A DNA stretch of 64,000 nt from Prochlorococcus sp. AG-347-E03 (GTDB lineage Bacteria; Cyanobacteriota; Cyanobacteriia; PCC-6307; Cyanobiaceae), in the NCBI GenBank assembly GCA_003279115.1, contig QCBG01000001.1, positions 174,953 to 238,952 of the forward strand, given 5' to 3'. The notes beneath the pieces were generated by a model that searched no databases, had not been told where the DNA came from, and was given only the letters and a program-made list of their open reading frames with translations. Below, one piece after another: positions 9,752-18,712 of the stretch (the first letter of the stretch is position 1; each line of letters opens with the position of its first letter). The position numbers were made by a program, and so were the translations under genes.

Positions 9752-12478
9752 TTAAGAATTATTGTCAATTCTTTTTGTTGCAGGATTAATATCTTCAGAG
9801 ACTTTTATAAGATCATTAGATTCAGCAATAGGGAACCGGTTAATAGCTTTTAAAGCTAGCTTTGCTTTGCTTTTTAATTTATTACTAACACCAATACAGT
9901 ATTGCACTTGAGAAAGGACATCAATTGATCTTCTAATAATCCTTACTACATCTCCTTCGTCTAGTGAAGTATTAAAAACCAAATCTTTCCATTTTTTTCC
10001 CCTCGCCCATTCAGAAATAATTCCAGTCAACTCTATTTCTAAATAGATAGGAATTTCAAGATGAAACTTATTTTGTTGAAAAGAGACTAATTTTCTTAAG
10101 CCATCTAATTCATTAAAAACATCTATTACCTCTAAACAAGGCTTGAAATTACACCAAAGATTCGGCCTCCTTACATCAACACATATAGCTTGAATAATTG
10201 CAGCTAAGTCAGGAGGATCTAAATCATCTAAATAACCACTGGCTAAAACAAGACCAATCCATAATTCATTTTCACCTCTTATTGCACCAACTGTTTGTCC
10301 AACTTCCGTCAATTCCAAATCATTTAAACATCCAAAGTGACTCAAAATTTTAATCAAATCAGTAAAAGTTCTCCAGTTATGATTTTCTTTATCCTCAAGA
10401 AGTTTTTTTCTCGTATTTATTTCTTGTTCAATATCAACAATTCTTTTTCTATATTTCTTTAATTTCCTGGAGTCTCCAAATCTATGTGCGGGATGATCAG
10501 TGACTGTTTCTTCTAAATTATTAATTTGTTGCTGTTGTGCCAAAACTTCAGTCGTCAGATCATATTGTGGAGTTTGTAAATCATTTTTTTTAGAAGCTTC
10601 CAAAATTCTTTCTGCAAAACACTGCGAAATATCATCTCCCCTAACAACCTCCCCAGAAAAATGCATCTTTGGGACTACAAGCCCTAAGACTTCAATTGCA
10701 TCCAAATCATTAAAAATACTAACTATGTATGAGGGTTTTATTAGAATAAATAAATTATCAATTGTCAAACACAACAAACTCTTTATTTTTTGAGATTCAT
10801 ATATCTTCGTACAAATTAATGCTGGAACAATTTTTCTTTTAATTTGAGGAGCTTTGATTGAAATTAAGCTTCCATCCTTAATATATGGAAGTGCATTAGT
10901 GATCTCATCTGATAATTTTTCTGCCGCTTGTTTTTCTAAAATTTTCAAGAGTCTTCTCTCTTCTTTTAGACGATTTTTTAACTTTTCGTAGGCATCAAAA
11001 TCTTTCCATGAAACGTTAGATGTAATTTTTTTTAATTCAATTAAATCCTTATCTAAATTTTCAAGAATTGAATTTTCATCTGAGGATTCACCTAAATATA
11101 AAAAACTACCAAAACTTCTTTTAATTAATTCTCTAGACTTCTCTAAAGTATAACTTTGTAAAAGATTTAGTACCATTCCATAACTAGGAGTGAATTGACT
11201 CTCTAAAGAATTTGGTTTGCTAATAGCCAGTGCACTTGCTTCTTTTGCACCTTCGAATCTTGTTTGTAATGTAACAACATATCCTTGTGTATCTTTTCCT
11301 CTTCTTCCAGCTCTTCCTGACATTTGCAAAAATTCACTGCTAAATAACAATCTATGTCCATCTTCTGTCCTTTTTGATAAAGAAGAAATAACAGTGGTTC
11401 TTGCAGGCATATTAATTCCTGCAGCTAGAGTTTCAGTTGCAAAAACAACTTTTATCAAACCTTGCTGAAATAATTCCTCAACCAATTCTTTCCATGCAGG
11501 CAATAATCCAGCATGATGAGATGCAATACCGCGTTTTAAAGCCTCGCATTGAGATTTATCTTTAATTGCTTCTTGATTATTTTTAAGATAAACATCTAAT
11601 TTTTGGGATATAATTTTTGCTTCTGAATAACTTACTAAAGTTAAATCTTTTATATTCTCAATAGCCTTGTCACATCCTCTTCTACTAAAAATAAAATAAA
11701 TAGCTGGCAACATATTTCTTTCTGCTAGTTTCGAGATTACAAAGCTAATTGTGGGAGACTTAGGTTGCATTATCCTTCCCACTTTTCCTCTCTTTTTCTG
11801 GCCTTTAGGAGCTCTCCAAATCTTACAGTTTGGATGAATCCCATTACCCTTATTATTCAAAAGTGGATGGAGGCCTTTAAAACTACAAAAAATAAAATCA
11901 AGTGGGACTGGTCTCTTATCACTATTAATTAATACTGTAGGTCCATGAACTTTTTCTATCCAATTTTGTAGTTGATCTGCATTAGCTATTGTTGCTGATA
12001 AAGCTATTATTTGAGTTCTAGTAGGGCAATGGATTATGGTTTCCTCCCAAACCGTTCCTCTTTGCGGGTCATTCATGTAATGACATTCATCAAGAATCAC
12101 AGATTCTAAATTTTCTAAGGGATCATCTAATTCATCAAATTCGCCATAAAGCATGTTCCTAAAAATCTCAGTCGTCATTACTAAGATTGGTGCTTCTCTA
12201 TTTATACTTATATCGCCAGTTAAAAGACCAACTTTTTTCTCGCCATATTGATTAGCAAAATCTCTAAACTTTTGGTTTGATAGGGCCTTTAAAGGTGTTG
12301 TATAAAAAACTCTGCTGTCATGAGATAGTCCTCTATAAATAGCAAATTCACCTATCAATGTTTTACCCGACCCTGTTGGTGCAGTTAAAACAACTGAATT
12401 TCCGCTATTAATAGCTCTTATTGCTTCTAATTGGAAATCATCTAGCGGAAAGGGGAAATATTCCTCTAAATTAAGCAA
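9752..12478 (-). CDS. Ski2/ISE2-like DEAD/H-box RNA helicase
   Basis: A 908-residue superfamily 2 helicase. Walker A APTGSGKT is at residues 33-40, the Walker B box is DECH (130-133), motif III is SAT near 158, and motif VI is QMSGRAGRRG near 385. A long C-terminal half follows with the DSHCT-like region typical of Ski2/Mtr4 helicases (about 720-890). Cyanobacterial members are related to chloroplast ISE2, which acts in RNA processing; that role here is inferred. The frame starts at a TTG (12478), giving MLNLEEYFPF. It is divergent from the biotin operon across a 139-base gap with a nested palindrome. Confidence 0.9.
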   Translation of the reverse strand: MLNLEEYFPFPLDDFQLEAIRAINSGNSVVLTAPTGSGKTLIGEFAIYRGLSHDSRVFYTTPLKALSNQKFRDFANQYGEKKVGLLTGDISINREAPILVMTTEIFRNMLYGEFDELDDPLENLESVILDECHYMNDPQRGTVWEETIIHCPTRTQIIALSATIANADQLQNWIEKVHGPTVLINSDKRPVPLDFIFCSFKGLHPLLNNKGNGIHPNCKIWRAPKGQKKRGKVGRIMQPKSPTISFVISKLAERNMLPAIYFIFSRRGCDKAIENIKDLTLVSYSEAKIISQKLDVYLKNNQEAIKDKSQCEALKRGIASHHAGLLPAWKELVEELFQQGLIKVVFATETLAAGINMPARTTVISSLSKRTEDGHRLLFSSEFLQMSGRAGRRGKDTQGYVVTLQTRFEGAKEASALAISKPNSLESQFTPSYGMVLNLLQSYTLEKSRELIKRSFGSFLYLGESSDENSILENLDKDLIELKKITSNVSWKDFDAYEKLKNRLKEERRLLKILEKQAAEKLSDEITNALPYIKDGSLISIKAPQIKRKIVPALICTKIYESQKIKSLLCLTIDNLFILIKPSYIVSIFNDLDAIEVLGLVVPKMHFSGEVVRGDDISQCFAERILEASKKNDLQTPQYDLTTEVLAQQQQINNLEETVTDHPAHRFGDSRKLKKYRKRIVDIEQEINTRKKLLEDKENHNWRTFTDLIKILSHFGCLNDLELTEVGQTVGAIRGENELWIGLVLASGYLDDLDPPDLAAIIQAICVDVRRPNLWCNFKPCLEVIDVFNELDGLRKLVSFQQNKFHLEIPIYLEIELTGIISEWARGKKWKDLVFNTSLDEGDVVRIIRRSIDVLSQVQYCIGVSNKLKSKAKLALKAINRFPIAESNDLIKVSEDINPATKRIDNNS

Positions 12479-12617
12479 TAATTGTGATTGAAGAGAGGAT
12501 GAGTTAACTTCTTAATATATGATCTATATAGATATTAATAAACAAAAAATACCTTGCAAACTTTAATAGTAAATCTAAATCTTTTTAATTAAATCCACTA
12601 TATTTTATTTTGCCAAA
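12479..12617. promoter_or_regulatory. Divergent helicase / bio operon promoter region with nested palindrome
   Basis: This gap carries a perfect 12-base palindrome ATCTATATAGAT at 12522-12533 nested within outer arms TTAATAT (12513-12519) and ATATTAA (12532-12538). Its position between two divergent start codons fits an operator. It does not resemble the BirA operator (TTGTAAACC with an inverted GGTTTACAA). A TATATT hexamer just before bioF could serve as a -10. The sequence is very AT-rich, so chance palindromes are not negligible. Confidence 0.35.
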
Positions 12618-13757
12618 ATGAAAAAAGTAAAAATTCCAAAAAATAGAATCCGTAAATTAAAAACATTTTCTTTAGGTAAAAAATCATTCGAACTTCTCAG
12701 CTTAAATTCGCAAAATAAAAAACTTATAGACTTATGCAGTAATGATTATTTTGGATTAAGTAGGGACAAGGATTTAATAAAAGCTGCTTACGAAATAAGC
12801 TTGTTAGAAGGTATTGGTTCAGGAAGCTCAAGGTTTATTACAGGTTCGAGACCAATACATAAATTATTAGAAACAGAACTTGCCAAGTGGCTTGATCAAG
12901 ATAAAGTATTACTTTTCCCAAGCGGATTTCAAGCAAATATAGCCGCTATCCAAGCTTTAGCAAACAGAAATAGTATCGTAATAGCAGATAAATTGATCCA
13001 TAACTCTTTATTGGTTGGAGTCAAAGCTGCTCAAGCAAAACTGGTTCGATTTGCACACAATAATTTAAAAGATTTAAAAGATAAAATTATTAAATCTAAC
13101 CCCACAAAAAATTCCATTTTAGTTGTTGTTGAATCTCTTTATAGCATGGAGGGATCAATTGCTCCGCTAAGAGAAATAACGGAAATTTGCAAAAAAAATA
13201 GTGTTCAATTATTAGTTGACGAGGCTCATGCAATTGGGATCTTGGGCCCTGAAGGCAGGGGGTTAAGTTTTAATTGTCGTTCAGACATAACTATGATTAC
13301 TGGAACTTTTGGGAAAGCATTTGGAAGCGGTGGAGCTTTCATAGCTTCCAATTCAGAAATTGGAGAATATCTTATCCAAACAAGTGGTGCATTTAGATAT
13401 ACAACTGCACTTGCGCCATCTTTAGCTGCTGGTGCGCTAGAGGGTTTAAAAAAAATTTTAGAAAATAAAGAATGGGGCAATGATTTATTATCTTCTGCGA
13501 ATGTATGGAAAGATGAAATTATTAAAAATTTTAGTCTCCCAGTTCAGGGAGATTCCCACATTTTATCAATTATTGTTGGCCAAGAAGAGAAGGCAATTTA
13601 TCTACAAAAATATCTTGAAGAAAATGGTTTTTTAGCAATTGCTATTAGACCTCCAACTGTTCCAGTGGGGCAATCAAGAATCAGAATAACAATACGAAGA
13701 GACTTAGATTTTAATCTGCTAAAGAATTTCATTGCAGTATTAAAAGAGTTTAAATGA
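12618..13757 (+). CDS. bioF: 8-amino-7-oxononanoate synthase
   Basis: PLP enzyme condensing pimeloyl-ACP with L-alanine to give KAPA, first step of biotin ring assembly. The 379 residues follow the alpha-oxoamine synthase pattern: LCSNDYFGLS near 39-48, GSGSSRFITGS near 71-81, VDEAHAIGILGPEGRG near 200-215 and the PLP lysine Lys233 in TGTFGKAFGSGG. It heads a five-gene biotin operon; its last four bases overlap the start of the next gene (ATGA), indicating translational coupling. Start is an ATG at 12618. Confidence 0.96.
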   Translation: MKKVKIPKNRIRKLKTFSLGKKSFELLSLNSQNKKLIDLCSNDYFGLSRDKDLIKAAYEISLLEGIGSGSSRFITGSRPIHKLLETELAKWLDQDKVLLFPSGFQANIAAIQALANRNSIVIADKLIHNSLLVGVKAAQAKLVRFAHNNLKDLKDKIIKSNPTKNSILVVVESLYSMEGSIAPLREITEICKKNSVQLLVDEAHAIGILGPEGRGLSFNCRSDITMITGTFGKAFGSGGAFIASNSEIGEYLIQTSGAFRYTTALAPSLAAGALEGLKKILENKEWGNDLLSSANVWKDEIIKNFSLPVQGDSHILSIIVGQEEKAIYLQKYLEENGFLAIAIRPPTVPVGQSRIRITIRRDLDFNLLKNFIAVLKEFK

Positions 13758-14458
13758 AACAAATTATTACTCAACATGGATGGGGACTAAACAAATATTT
13801 CTGGGATGATTATAAACTTGATTTTTTAAATAATAATTGGCATTGGCAAGATAATGAAAGGGGCTATTTTTCGACAAATAATTATCAAGCAAAATGGATT
13901 AAAAGCGAATCTAAAAAAGAAATCAGAATGACTTTATGCCATTCATTTGGTTTTCATTTAATGCAAAAAAAAATTTTAAAAGAAGCAACTCATATCGTTC
14001 TTATAAATTCTTTTAATAATTTTCTTCCTTTAAGTAATAAGAAAAACTTTATTTTGAGGTCTCTAAAAAGAATGGAAACAAAAATCATAAAAGATGAACC
14101 TAAGGATGTGTTGAAAGAATTTATTCATAGATCATTTATGCCAAATCATATGAATCATAGTTTTAAAAATATCTTTTATAAAAGTCTAGAGAGTTTAAAT
14201 AAAACTCTTCTTTTAAGTGATTTAAAACAACTTTACATCAATAGAGATTATCCAGTATTTTTAAGAAAAGATTGCAAAATTATTTTTATAAAATCAGAAA
14301 ATGATTTGATTCTTGACAACGATTCAAATAATAACTTTTTAGATTACTTAAATAAAACACTTGATCGGCAGCCAATTTTAATTAAATTAGCTCAACAAGG
14401 ACATTGCTTGAAAAATTTAAATTTGTACGAGATCTTACTTAATAAACTTAATGATTGA
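13754..14458 (+). CDS. bioK: BioK-type pimeloyl-ACP methyl ester esterase
   Basis: A 234-residue alpha/beta-hydrolase-like protein in the place where an esterase is needed: BioC methylates malonyl-ACP and an esterase must remove the methyl from pimeloyl-ACP methyl ester before BioF acts. In marine picocyanobacteria this job is done by BioK, which differs from BioH and BioG. The N-terminus (QHGWGLNKYFW) matches the oxyanion/strand region, the likely nucleophile is the serine in CHSFGFHL near residue 64, where Cys replaces the first Gly of GxSxG, and a candidate catalytic His lies in QQGHCLKN near 215. It overlaps bioF by 4 and bioC by 8 bases. Assignment as BioK rests on operon position and these motifs. 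Confidence 0.82.
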   Translation: MKQIITQHGWGLNKYFWDDYKLDFLNNNWHWQDNERGYFSTNNYQAKWIKSESKKEIRMTLCHSFGFHLMQKKILKEATHIVLINSFNNFLPLSNKKNFILRSLKRMETKIIKDEPKDVLKEFIHRSFMPNHMNHSFKNIFYKSLESLNKTLLLSDLKQLYINRDYPVFLRKDCKIIFIKSENDLILDNDSNNNFLDYLNKTLDRQPILIKLAQQGHCLKNLNLYEILLNKLND

Positions 14459-15221
14459 AATGTATAGTAAAAAGTGGAATGAGAAAATAAAAAATAATTT
14501 CAATGAAGCTGCATATCGGTATTTAGAGCATTCAGATATTCAGAAATTTTTTGCAAACAAGATCGTTCAATTTATCAAAGAATTAAATCCCCAAAAAAAA
14601 GGTGAATGGATAGATCTAGGATCAGGACCAGGACTATTAGCAGATGAAATAGAAAAAAAATTTCCTTCCCAAAAAGTATCAAGAATTGATTTCAGCAAAA
14701 AAATGCTTTTTGAGAATAAATTATCTAGAAAAAAAATTTTATGGGATTTGAATAATGATTTACCTACTGAAGTAAATAACTGTTCTCTATTAACATCTAA
14801 CTTTTGCATACATTGGTTAAACAACCCAGAAAAGATAATAAAAAATTGGTTTAGCAAATTAACAACTGGAGGTTTTTTAATCATTTCATATCCAACAAAA
14901 GATTGTTTTCCTGAATGGAAAGATACTTGTAAAAAAATTGATATTGAATACAGCGGTCTTAATTTCCTTTGCTCTAAAGAATTATTAAAAGATTTCAAAT
15001 CAACTGAAATATATTATTCAGGACAGTTTAATTATCTTGAAAATTTTGAAGATGTATATAAGCTTTTTAGAAGCATTAAAAATGTAGGAGCACAATCAAC
15101 AAATTGTAAACGTAAAACAGTGAAAGAGTTAAAGGATATTCAAAAGTTTTGGCCAAAGAATTACAATAATACAGTGAACCTTTCATGGCAAATTGATATT
15201 CAAATCATAAAGAAATTATGA
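14451..15221 (+). CDS. bioC: Malonyl-ACP O-methyltransferase
   Basis: SAM-dependent enzyme that caps the free carboxylate of malonyl-ACP with a methyl group so that fatty acid synthesis can build the pimelate moiety. The 256-residue protein opens with NFNEAAYRYLEHSDIQ, typical of BioC, followed by SAM motif I IDLGSGPGLLA near residues 54-64 and the SNFCIHWLNNP segment near 115-125. An alternative ATG at 14460 would shorten it by three residues; the longer start overlaps bioK by 8 bases. Its end overlaps bioD by 4 bases. Confidence 0.9.
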   Translation: MIEMYSKKWNEKIKNNFNEAAYRYLEHSDIQKFFANKIVQFIKELNPQKKGEWIDLGSGPGLLADEIEKKFPSQKVSRIDFSKKMLFENKLSRKKILWDLNNDLPTEVNNCSLLTSNFCIHWLNNPEKIIKNWFSKLTTGGFLIISYPTKDCFPEWKDTCKKIDIEYSGLNFLCSKELLKDFKSTEIYYSGQFNYLENFEDVYKLFRSIKNVGAQSTNCKRKTVKELKDIQKFWPKNYNNTVNLSWQIDIQIIKKL

Positions 15222-15883
15222 GCAATCACAATAATATTTTCAAATTTATAATTTGTGGAACAGATACTGATATTGGTAAAACTTTAATAAGCTCTTTTTT
15301 CGTTAAAGGATTAAATTCCTTTTATTGGAAGCCTATTCAAAGTGGTATTGAATCGCAAACTGATAGTCAAACTGTTGCAAAACTTGCGCAAGTAAGTAAA
15401 GAGAAAATCATCAAAGAAGCTTATGTCTTTACAAAACCTCTATCTCCTCATTGGGCTTCTGAAATAGATCAAAAAACTATTAACTTTGACAAGTTGAGTT
15501 TGCCAAAAGTGCAAGGCTCACTAATTATAGAAACTGCAGGTGGTTTAATGGTTCCAATAACACGCAATTTTTTGCAAATAGCTCAAATAAAACAATGGAA
15601 TCTTCCTGTAATACTTGTATGTAAGAGCTCACTTGGCACTCTTAACCATACCTTGCTTAGTATTGAGGCCTTAAAAAAAAGAAATATTGAAATTTTAGGT
15701 TTAGTAGTCAATGGCGAAAAACACCTAGATAATCCAAAAACTCTAGTTGATTTTAGTGGTATTCCGTTAATTGCTGAATTTCCTTACATCGAAAAAATGG
15801 ACTCAAATAATTTAGATATACTATGGAAAGAACTAGATATCAAGAATAAGTTGGTCTCACTATTAAACTCAAAAATAAGTTAA
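15218..15883 (+). CDS. bioD: Dethiobiotin synthetase
   Basis: ATP-dependent carboxylation of DAPA to dethiobiotin. The 221 residues carry a modified P-loop GTDTDIGKT at 14-22, FYWKPIQSG near 37-45 and the ETAGGLMVPI motif near 107-116, all typical of BioD. It starts inside the bioC stop codon (ATGA overlap) and its stop is directly followed by the bioA start, so the order of genes does not follow reaction order but keeps tight coupling. Confidence 0.95.
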   Translation: MSNHNNIFKFIICGTDTDIGKTLISSFFVKGLNSFYWKPIQSGIESQTDSQTVAKLAQVSKEKIIKEAYVFTKPLSPHWASEIDQKTINFDKLSLPKVQGSLIIETAGGLMVPITRNFLQIAQIKQWNLPVILVCKSSLGTLNHTLLSIEALKKRNIEILGLVVNGEKHLDNPKTLVDFSGIPLIAEFPYIEKMDSNNLDILWKELDIKNKLVSLLNSKIS

Positions 15884-17185
15884 ATGAAATCTTTGGATTC
15901 AAAAACTCAAAATCCAGATTGGCACCCAAATATTTGGCCACCTTTTACGCAAATCAATAACAGCAAACCACAAATAGAAGTAACTCATGGTAAAGATGCC
16001 CTCCTATTTACTAAAGATCCTAACAAAGAACTAATAGATGCAATTAGTAGTTGGTGGGTAACTCTTCATGGTCATAGTAACGAATATATTGCCGATGCCA
16101 TTTTTGATCAATCAAAAAAACTTGAACAAGTTATATTTGCTGATTTCTTACATCCACAAGCAAAAAAATTATCGGAAAGACTTAGTGAATTAACAAAAAT
16201 AGAAAGATTATTCTTTTCTGATAACGGTTCCACAGCTGTGGAAGTCGCTTTAAAAATTGCCTTCCAATCATGGCAAAATAAAGGTGAGACAAAAACTCAA
16301 ATAGTAGCTTTTGATGGCGCATATCATGGTGATACATTTGGAGCAATGGCTTTAGGTGAAAGAAATATTTTTAATGAGAATTTCGATAATCTTATGTTCC
16401 CGGTTAGAAGAGTCCCATGGCCTTCAACTTGGATGAACGATGAAGAAGTAGAAAATAAAGAAAATGAAGCGATCCAAAAATTAGAAACTCTACTTAAAAC
16501 TCCCACAGTTGCAGTAATCCTTGAGCCACTTGTTCAAGGAGCAGGAGGGATGAATATGGTTAGGCCTCAGTTTATAAAAAAAGTTTCAGAAGTTATAAAA
16601 AATAATAATTCTTTGTTAATTGCCGATGAAGTATTAACTGGGTTTGGAAGATGTGGAAGCCTTTTTGCGTTTCAAAAGGCAAAAATCATTCCTGATTTAA
16701 TAAGTATCTCAAAAGGTTTAACTGGTGGATTTTTACCAATGGGAATAACTTTATGTAAAGAAGAAATTTTTCAATCCTTTATTGATGATTCCCCAAGAAA
16801 AACTTTTTGGCATGGACATAGTTTTACTGCAAATCCTTTAGGTTGTGCTGCAGCAAACGCTAGCCTTGATTTATTAGAAAAAGAACCACAAAAATACCTT
16901 TCATTTGAAGAAAAACATTTATCTCATTTAAATAAATTTAAAAACTTACCCTATATTAAAAAAATAAGAGTATCCGGCACAATTGCTGCCTTCGATTTAG
17001 ATATTGGTAACAAAAAAGGTTATTTCAATAATATTGGGAAAGAAATAAAGAGTCTTGCAATGGAGCAAGGTTTATTCATTAGGCCCCTTGGGAATGTTAT
17101 TTACCTCTTGCCGCCTCTCTGTATAACAGATGATCAATTAGAAAAAAGTTACTGGATAATAAGGCAAATCTTAGACAATCTTTAA
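15884..17185 (+). CDS. bioA: Adenosylmethionine-8-amino-7-oxononanoate aminotransferase
   Basis: Class III PLP aminotransferase that converts KAPA to DAPA with SAM as amino donor. The 433-residue protein has the WPPFTQ segment (WHPYTQ in the family) near residue 18, SSWWVTLHGH near 55-64, the FSDNGSTAVEVALK motif near 109-122, IADEVLTGFGRCG near 246-258 and the PLP lysine Lys277 in SKGLTGG. Last gene of the biotin operon. bioB is not in this window and must be elsewhere for the pathway to be complete. Confidence 0.96.
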   Translation: MKSLDSKTQNPDWHPNIWPPFTQINNSKPQIEVTHGKDALLFTKDPNKELIDAISSWWVTLHGHSNEYIADAIFDQSKKLEQVIFADFLHPQAKKLSERLSELTKIERLFFSDNGSTAVEVALKIAFQSWQNKGETKTQIVAFDGAYHGDTFGAMALGERNIFNENFDNLMFPVRRVPWPSTWMNDEEVENKENEAIQKLETLLKTPTVAVILEPLVQGAGGMNMVRPQFIKKVSEVIKNNNSLLIADEVLTGFGRCGSLFAFQKAKIIPDLISISKGLTGGFLPMGITLCKEEIFQSFIDDSPRKTFWHGHSFTANPLGCAAANASLDLLEKEPQKYLSFEEKHLSHLNKFKNLPYIKKIRVSGTIAAFDLDIGNKKGYFNNIGKEIKSLAMEQGLFIRPLGNVIYLLPPLCITDDQLEKSYWIIRQILDNL

Positions 17186-17193
17186 TTAGAAAT

Positions 17194-17451
17194 TTAAGGT
17201 CCCTGCAGTATTGCATTTTCCACATCTTCTCTATTAATACAGTATGAAAATAGTCTTTTAGTTTGTTGTCCTTCACTTTCCCAAATAACACTTAAATCTT
17301 CTTGTTCAAACATAATAGTTGCATTCCAATTGGAAAGTAAAAGGTACCATTTAGACGGATTATTAACATCCTTAACAGCACCTAAATCAGTTAGCCACAA
17401 TTCCAATGATTGAAGTGAATGTTGGTTGATAGGAATTTTTGAGAGATTCAC
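17194..17451 (-). CDS. DUF3143 family protein
   Basis: An 85-residue protein resembling the cyanobacterial DUF3143 family: HSLQSLELWLTDLGA at about 11-25, then SKWYLLLSNWNATIMFEQEDL and a C-terminal FSYCINREDVENAI. No catalytic residues or membrane segments are evident. The frame opens with a GTG at 17451. It lies convergent to bioA and just downstream of the J-domain gene on the same strand, a pairing I believe recurs in related cyanobacteria. Function unknown. Confidence 0.75.
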   Translation of the reverse strand: MNLSKIPINQHSLQSLELWLTDLGAVKDVNNPSKWYLLLSNWNATIMFEQEDLSVIWESEGQQTKRLFSYCINREDVENAILQGP

Positions 17452-17467
17452 AGATTTTTTTAAATAA

Positions 17468-17908
17468 TCACTTTATTAACCAAAGGGGAACTGTGTCTAA
17501 TTCTTTTCCTGTAAAAGAGGCAATAAAAATTGAACAAATTAAACTTATAAATATGATGACAATTAAAAGAAATAAAGAAAACAATTCCCCACTGGAAAAA
17601 GGTCTTCTATTCCCTATTAACTTTTGGTTATTAGAATCGATTATTAAATTATTTAAAACGTTCGTATTATTTTCACTTTTAGATTTTTCTTTTAGTTTGT
17701 CATCATAAATTTTCCTCAAATTACTATTATTTAAATTTTCATAAGCTTCTAAAACTTCTTGGAATTTATTTTTAGCAACGTCTATTTCTAATGATGTTGT
17801 ATCAGGATGCAACTCAATGGAGAGTTTACAAAATGCCTTCCTTAATTCAAAATTTGATGCATTTTCATTTACACCTAAAATTTTGTAATAAGAAGTTTCC
17901 CCTTTCAA
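17468..17908 (-). CDS. J-domain (DnaJ-like) membrane-anchored protein
   Basis: A 146-residue protein with an N-terminal J domain (about 5-70: YYKILGVNENASNFELRKAF, with the essential HPD tripeptide at 34-36) and a single hydrophobic span near 113-132. J domains stimulate Hsp70/DnaK ATPase; the membrane anchor suggests DnaK recruitment to a membrane client. It lacks the Gly/Phe and zinc-finger parts of true DnaJ. The frame starts at a TTG (17908). Partner unknown; it is followed by the DUF3143 gene 16 bases downstream. Confidence 0.85.
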   Translation of the reverse strand: MKGETSYYKILGVNENASNFELRKAFCKLSIELHPDTTSLEIDVAKNKFQEVLEAYENLNNSNLRKIYDDKLKEKSKSENNTNVLNNLIIDSNNQKLIGNRRPFSSGELFSLFLLIVIIFISLICSIFIASFTGKELDTVPLWLIK

Positions 17909-17997
17909 AATAATCTTTTATTAATATCTTAATTCTAATAAATTTTTAATAAATAGAATGTATCTAATAATAAGTAAAAATTTATATTTATAACGAA

Positions 17998-18711
17998 ATG
18001 AAAAAACAAAACATTCCCGATGAAATTTTTAAATTAGTAACTGAAGAAGAAATAAATATTTTTCAAGAGTTACAAATTAAAATTAAAGAATTAAATAATA
18101 AAACCAATCTCACCAGATTAATTGATGGGGATGATTATTGGGTATCTCAAGTATTTGACAGCATTTGGCCATTTAAAGCTTTCACGAATATTAATTTTGA
18201 CAATAAAAAATTTGTAGATATTGGATCTGGCTGTGGCTTTCCTGGTTTAGCTTATGCAGTAATTCATCCTAATTCAGAAATATACTTAATTGATTCTTCA
18301 AAAAAGAAAACAGATGCATTAAAAATTTTAATTAAAGAGTGCAATTTCAAAAACAATATCCATATAATCAATGATCGTATTGAGAACTTAGCTCGTCAAT
18401 CATCAATGAGAAATAATTTCAACATAGCCACCACTAGAGCAGTGAGTAATCCATCAACAGTTTCAGAATATATACTGCCAATGCTAAGAAAAGAAGGGTT
18501 AGGAGTTTTATATTGTGGCAAATGGACTGATGAAGAAAGTAAAAATCTGGATAAAACTTTAGAAATATTAAAAGGAAAATTTAAAGATAAAAAGAAGATT
18601 TTGTTACCAAGAGGTAAAGGTACCAGAAATATTATTCTTATTCAACCAAAAAATTTTTGTCCTGAAGTTTACCCAAGAAAAGTTGGCAAACCTGAGAAAA
18701 ATCCATTATAA
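17998..18711 (+). CDS. rsmG: 16S rRNA (guanine-N7)-methyltransferase RsmG
   Basis: Methylates N7 of G527 (E. coli numbering) in 16S rRNA; formerly gidB. The 237 residues show KTNLTRLIDGDDYWVSQVFD near 35-54, the SAM motif DIGSGCGFPGLAYA near 75-88 and TTRAVSNPSTVSEY near 142-155. Length matches the family. It is divergent from the J-domain gene and convergent with the aldo/keto reductase, with one base between the two stop codons. Confidence 0.95.
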   Translation: MKKQNIPDEIFKLVTEEEINIFQELQIKIKELNNKTNLTRLIDGDDYWVSQVFDSIWPFKAFTNINFDNKKFVDIGSGCGFPGLAYAVIHPNSEIYLIDSSKKKTDALKILIKECNFKNNIHIINDRIENLARQSSMRNNFNIATTRAVSNPSTVSEYILPMLRKEGLGVLYCGKWTDEESKNLDKTLEILKGKFKDKKKILLPRGKGTRNIILIQPKNFCPEVYPRKVGKPEKNPL

Positions 18712-18712
18712 A

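Noticed and set aside
17439..17708. Plus-strand reading frame of 89 codons
   Set aside because: It is antisense to the J-domain protein, which has a clear HPD motif and membrane span; no support for a second gene.
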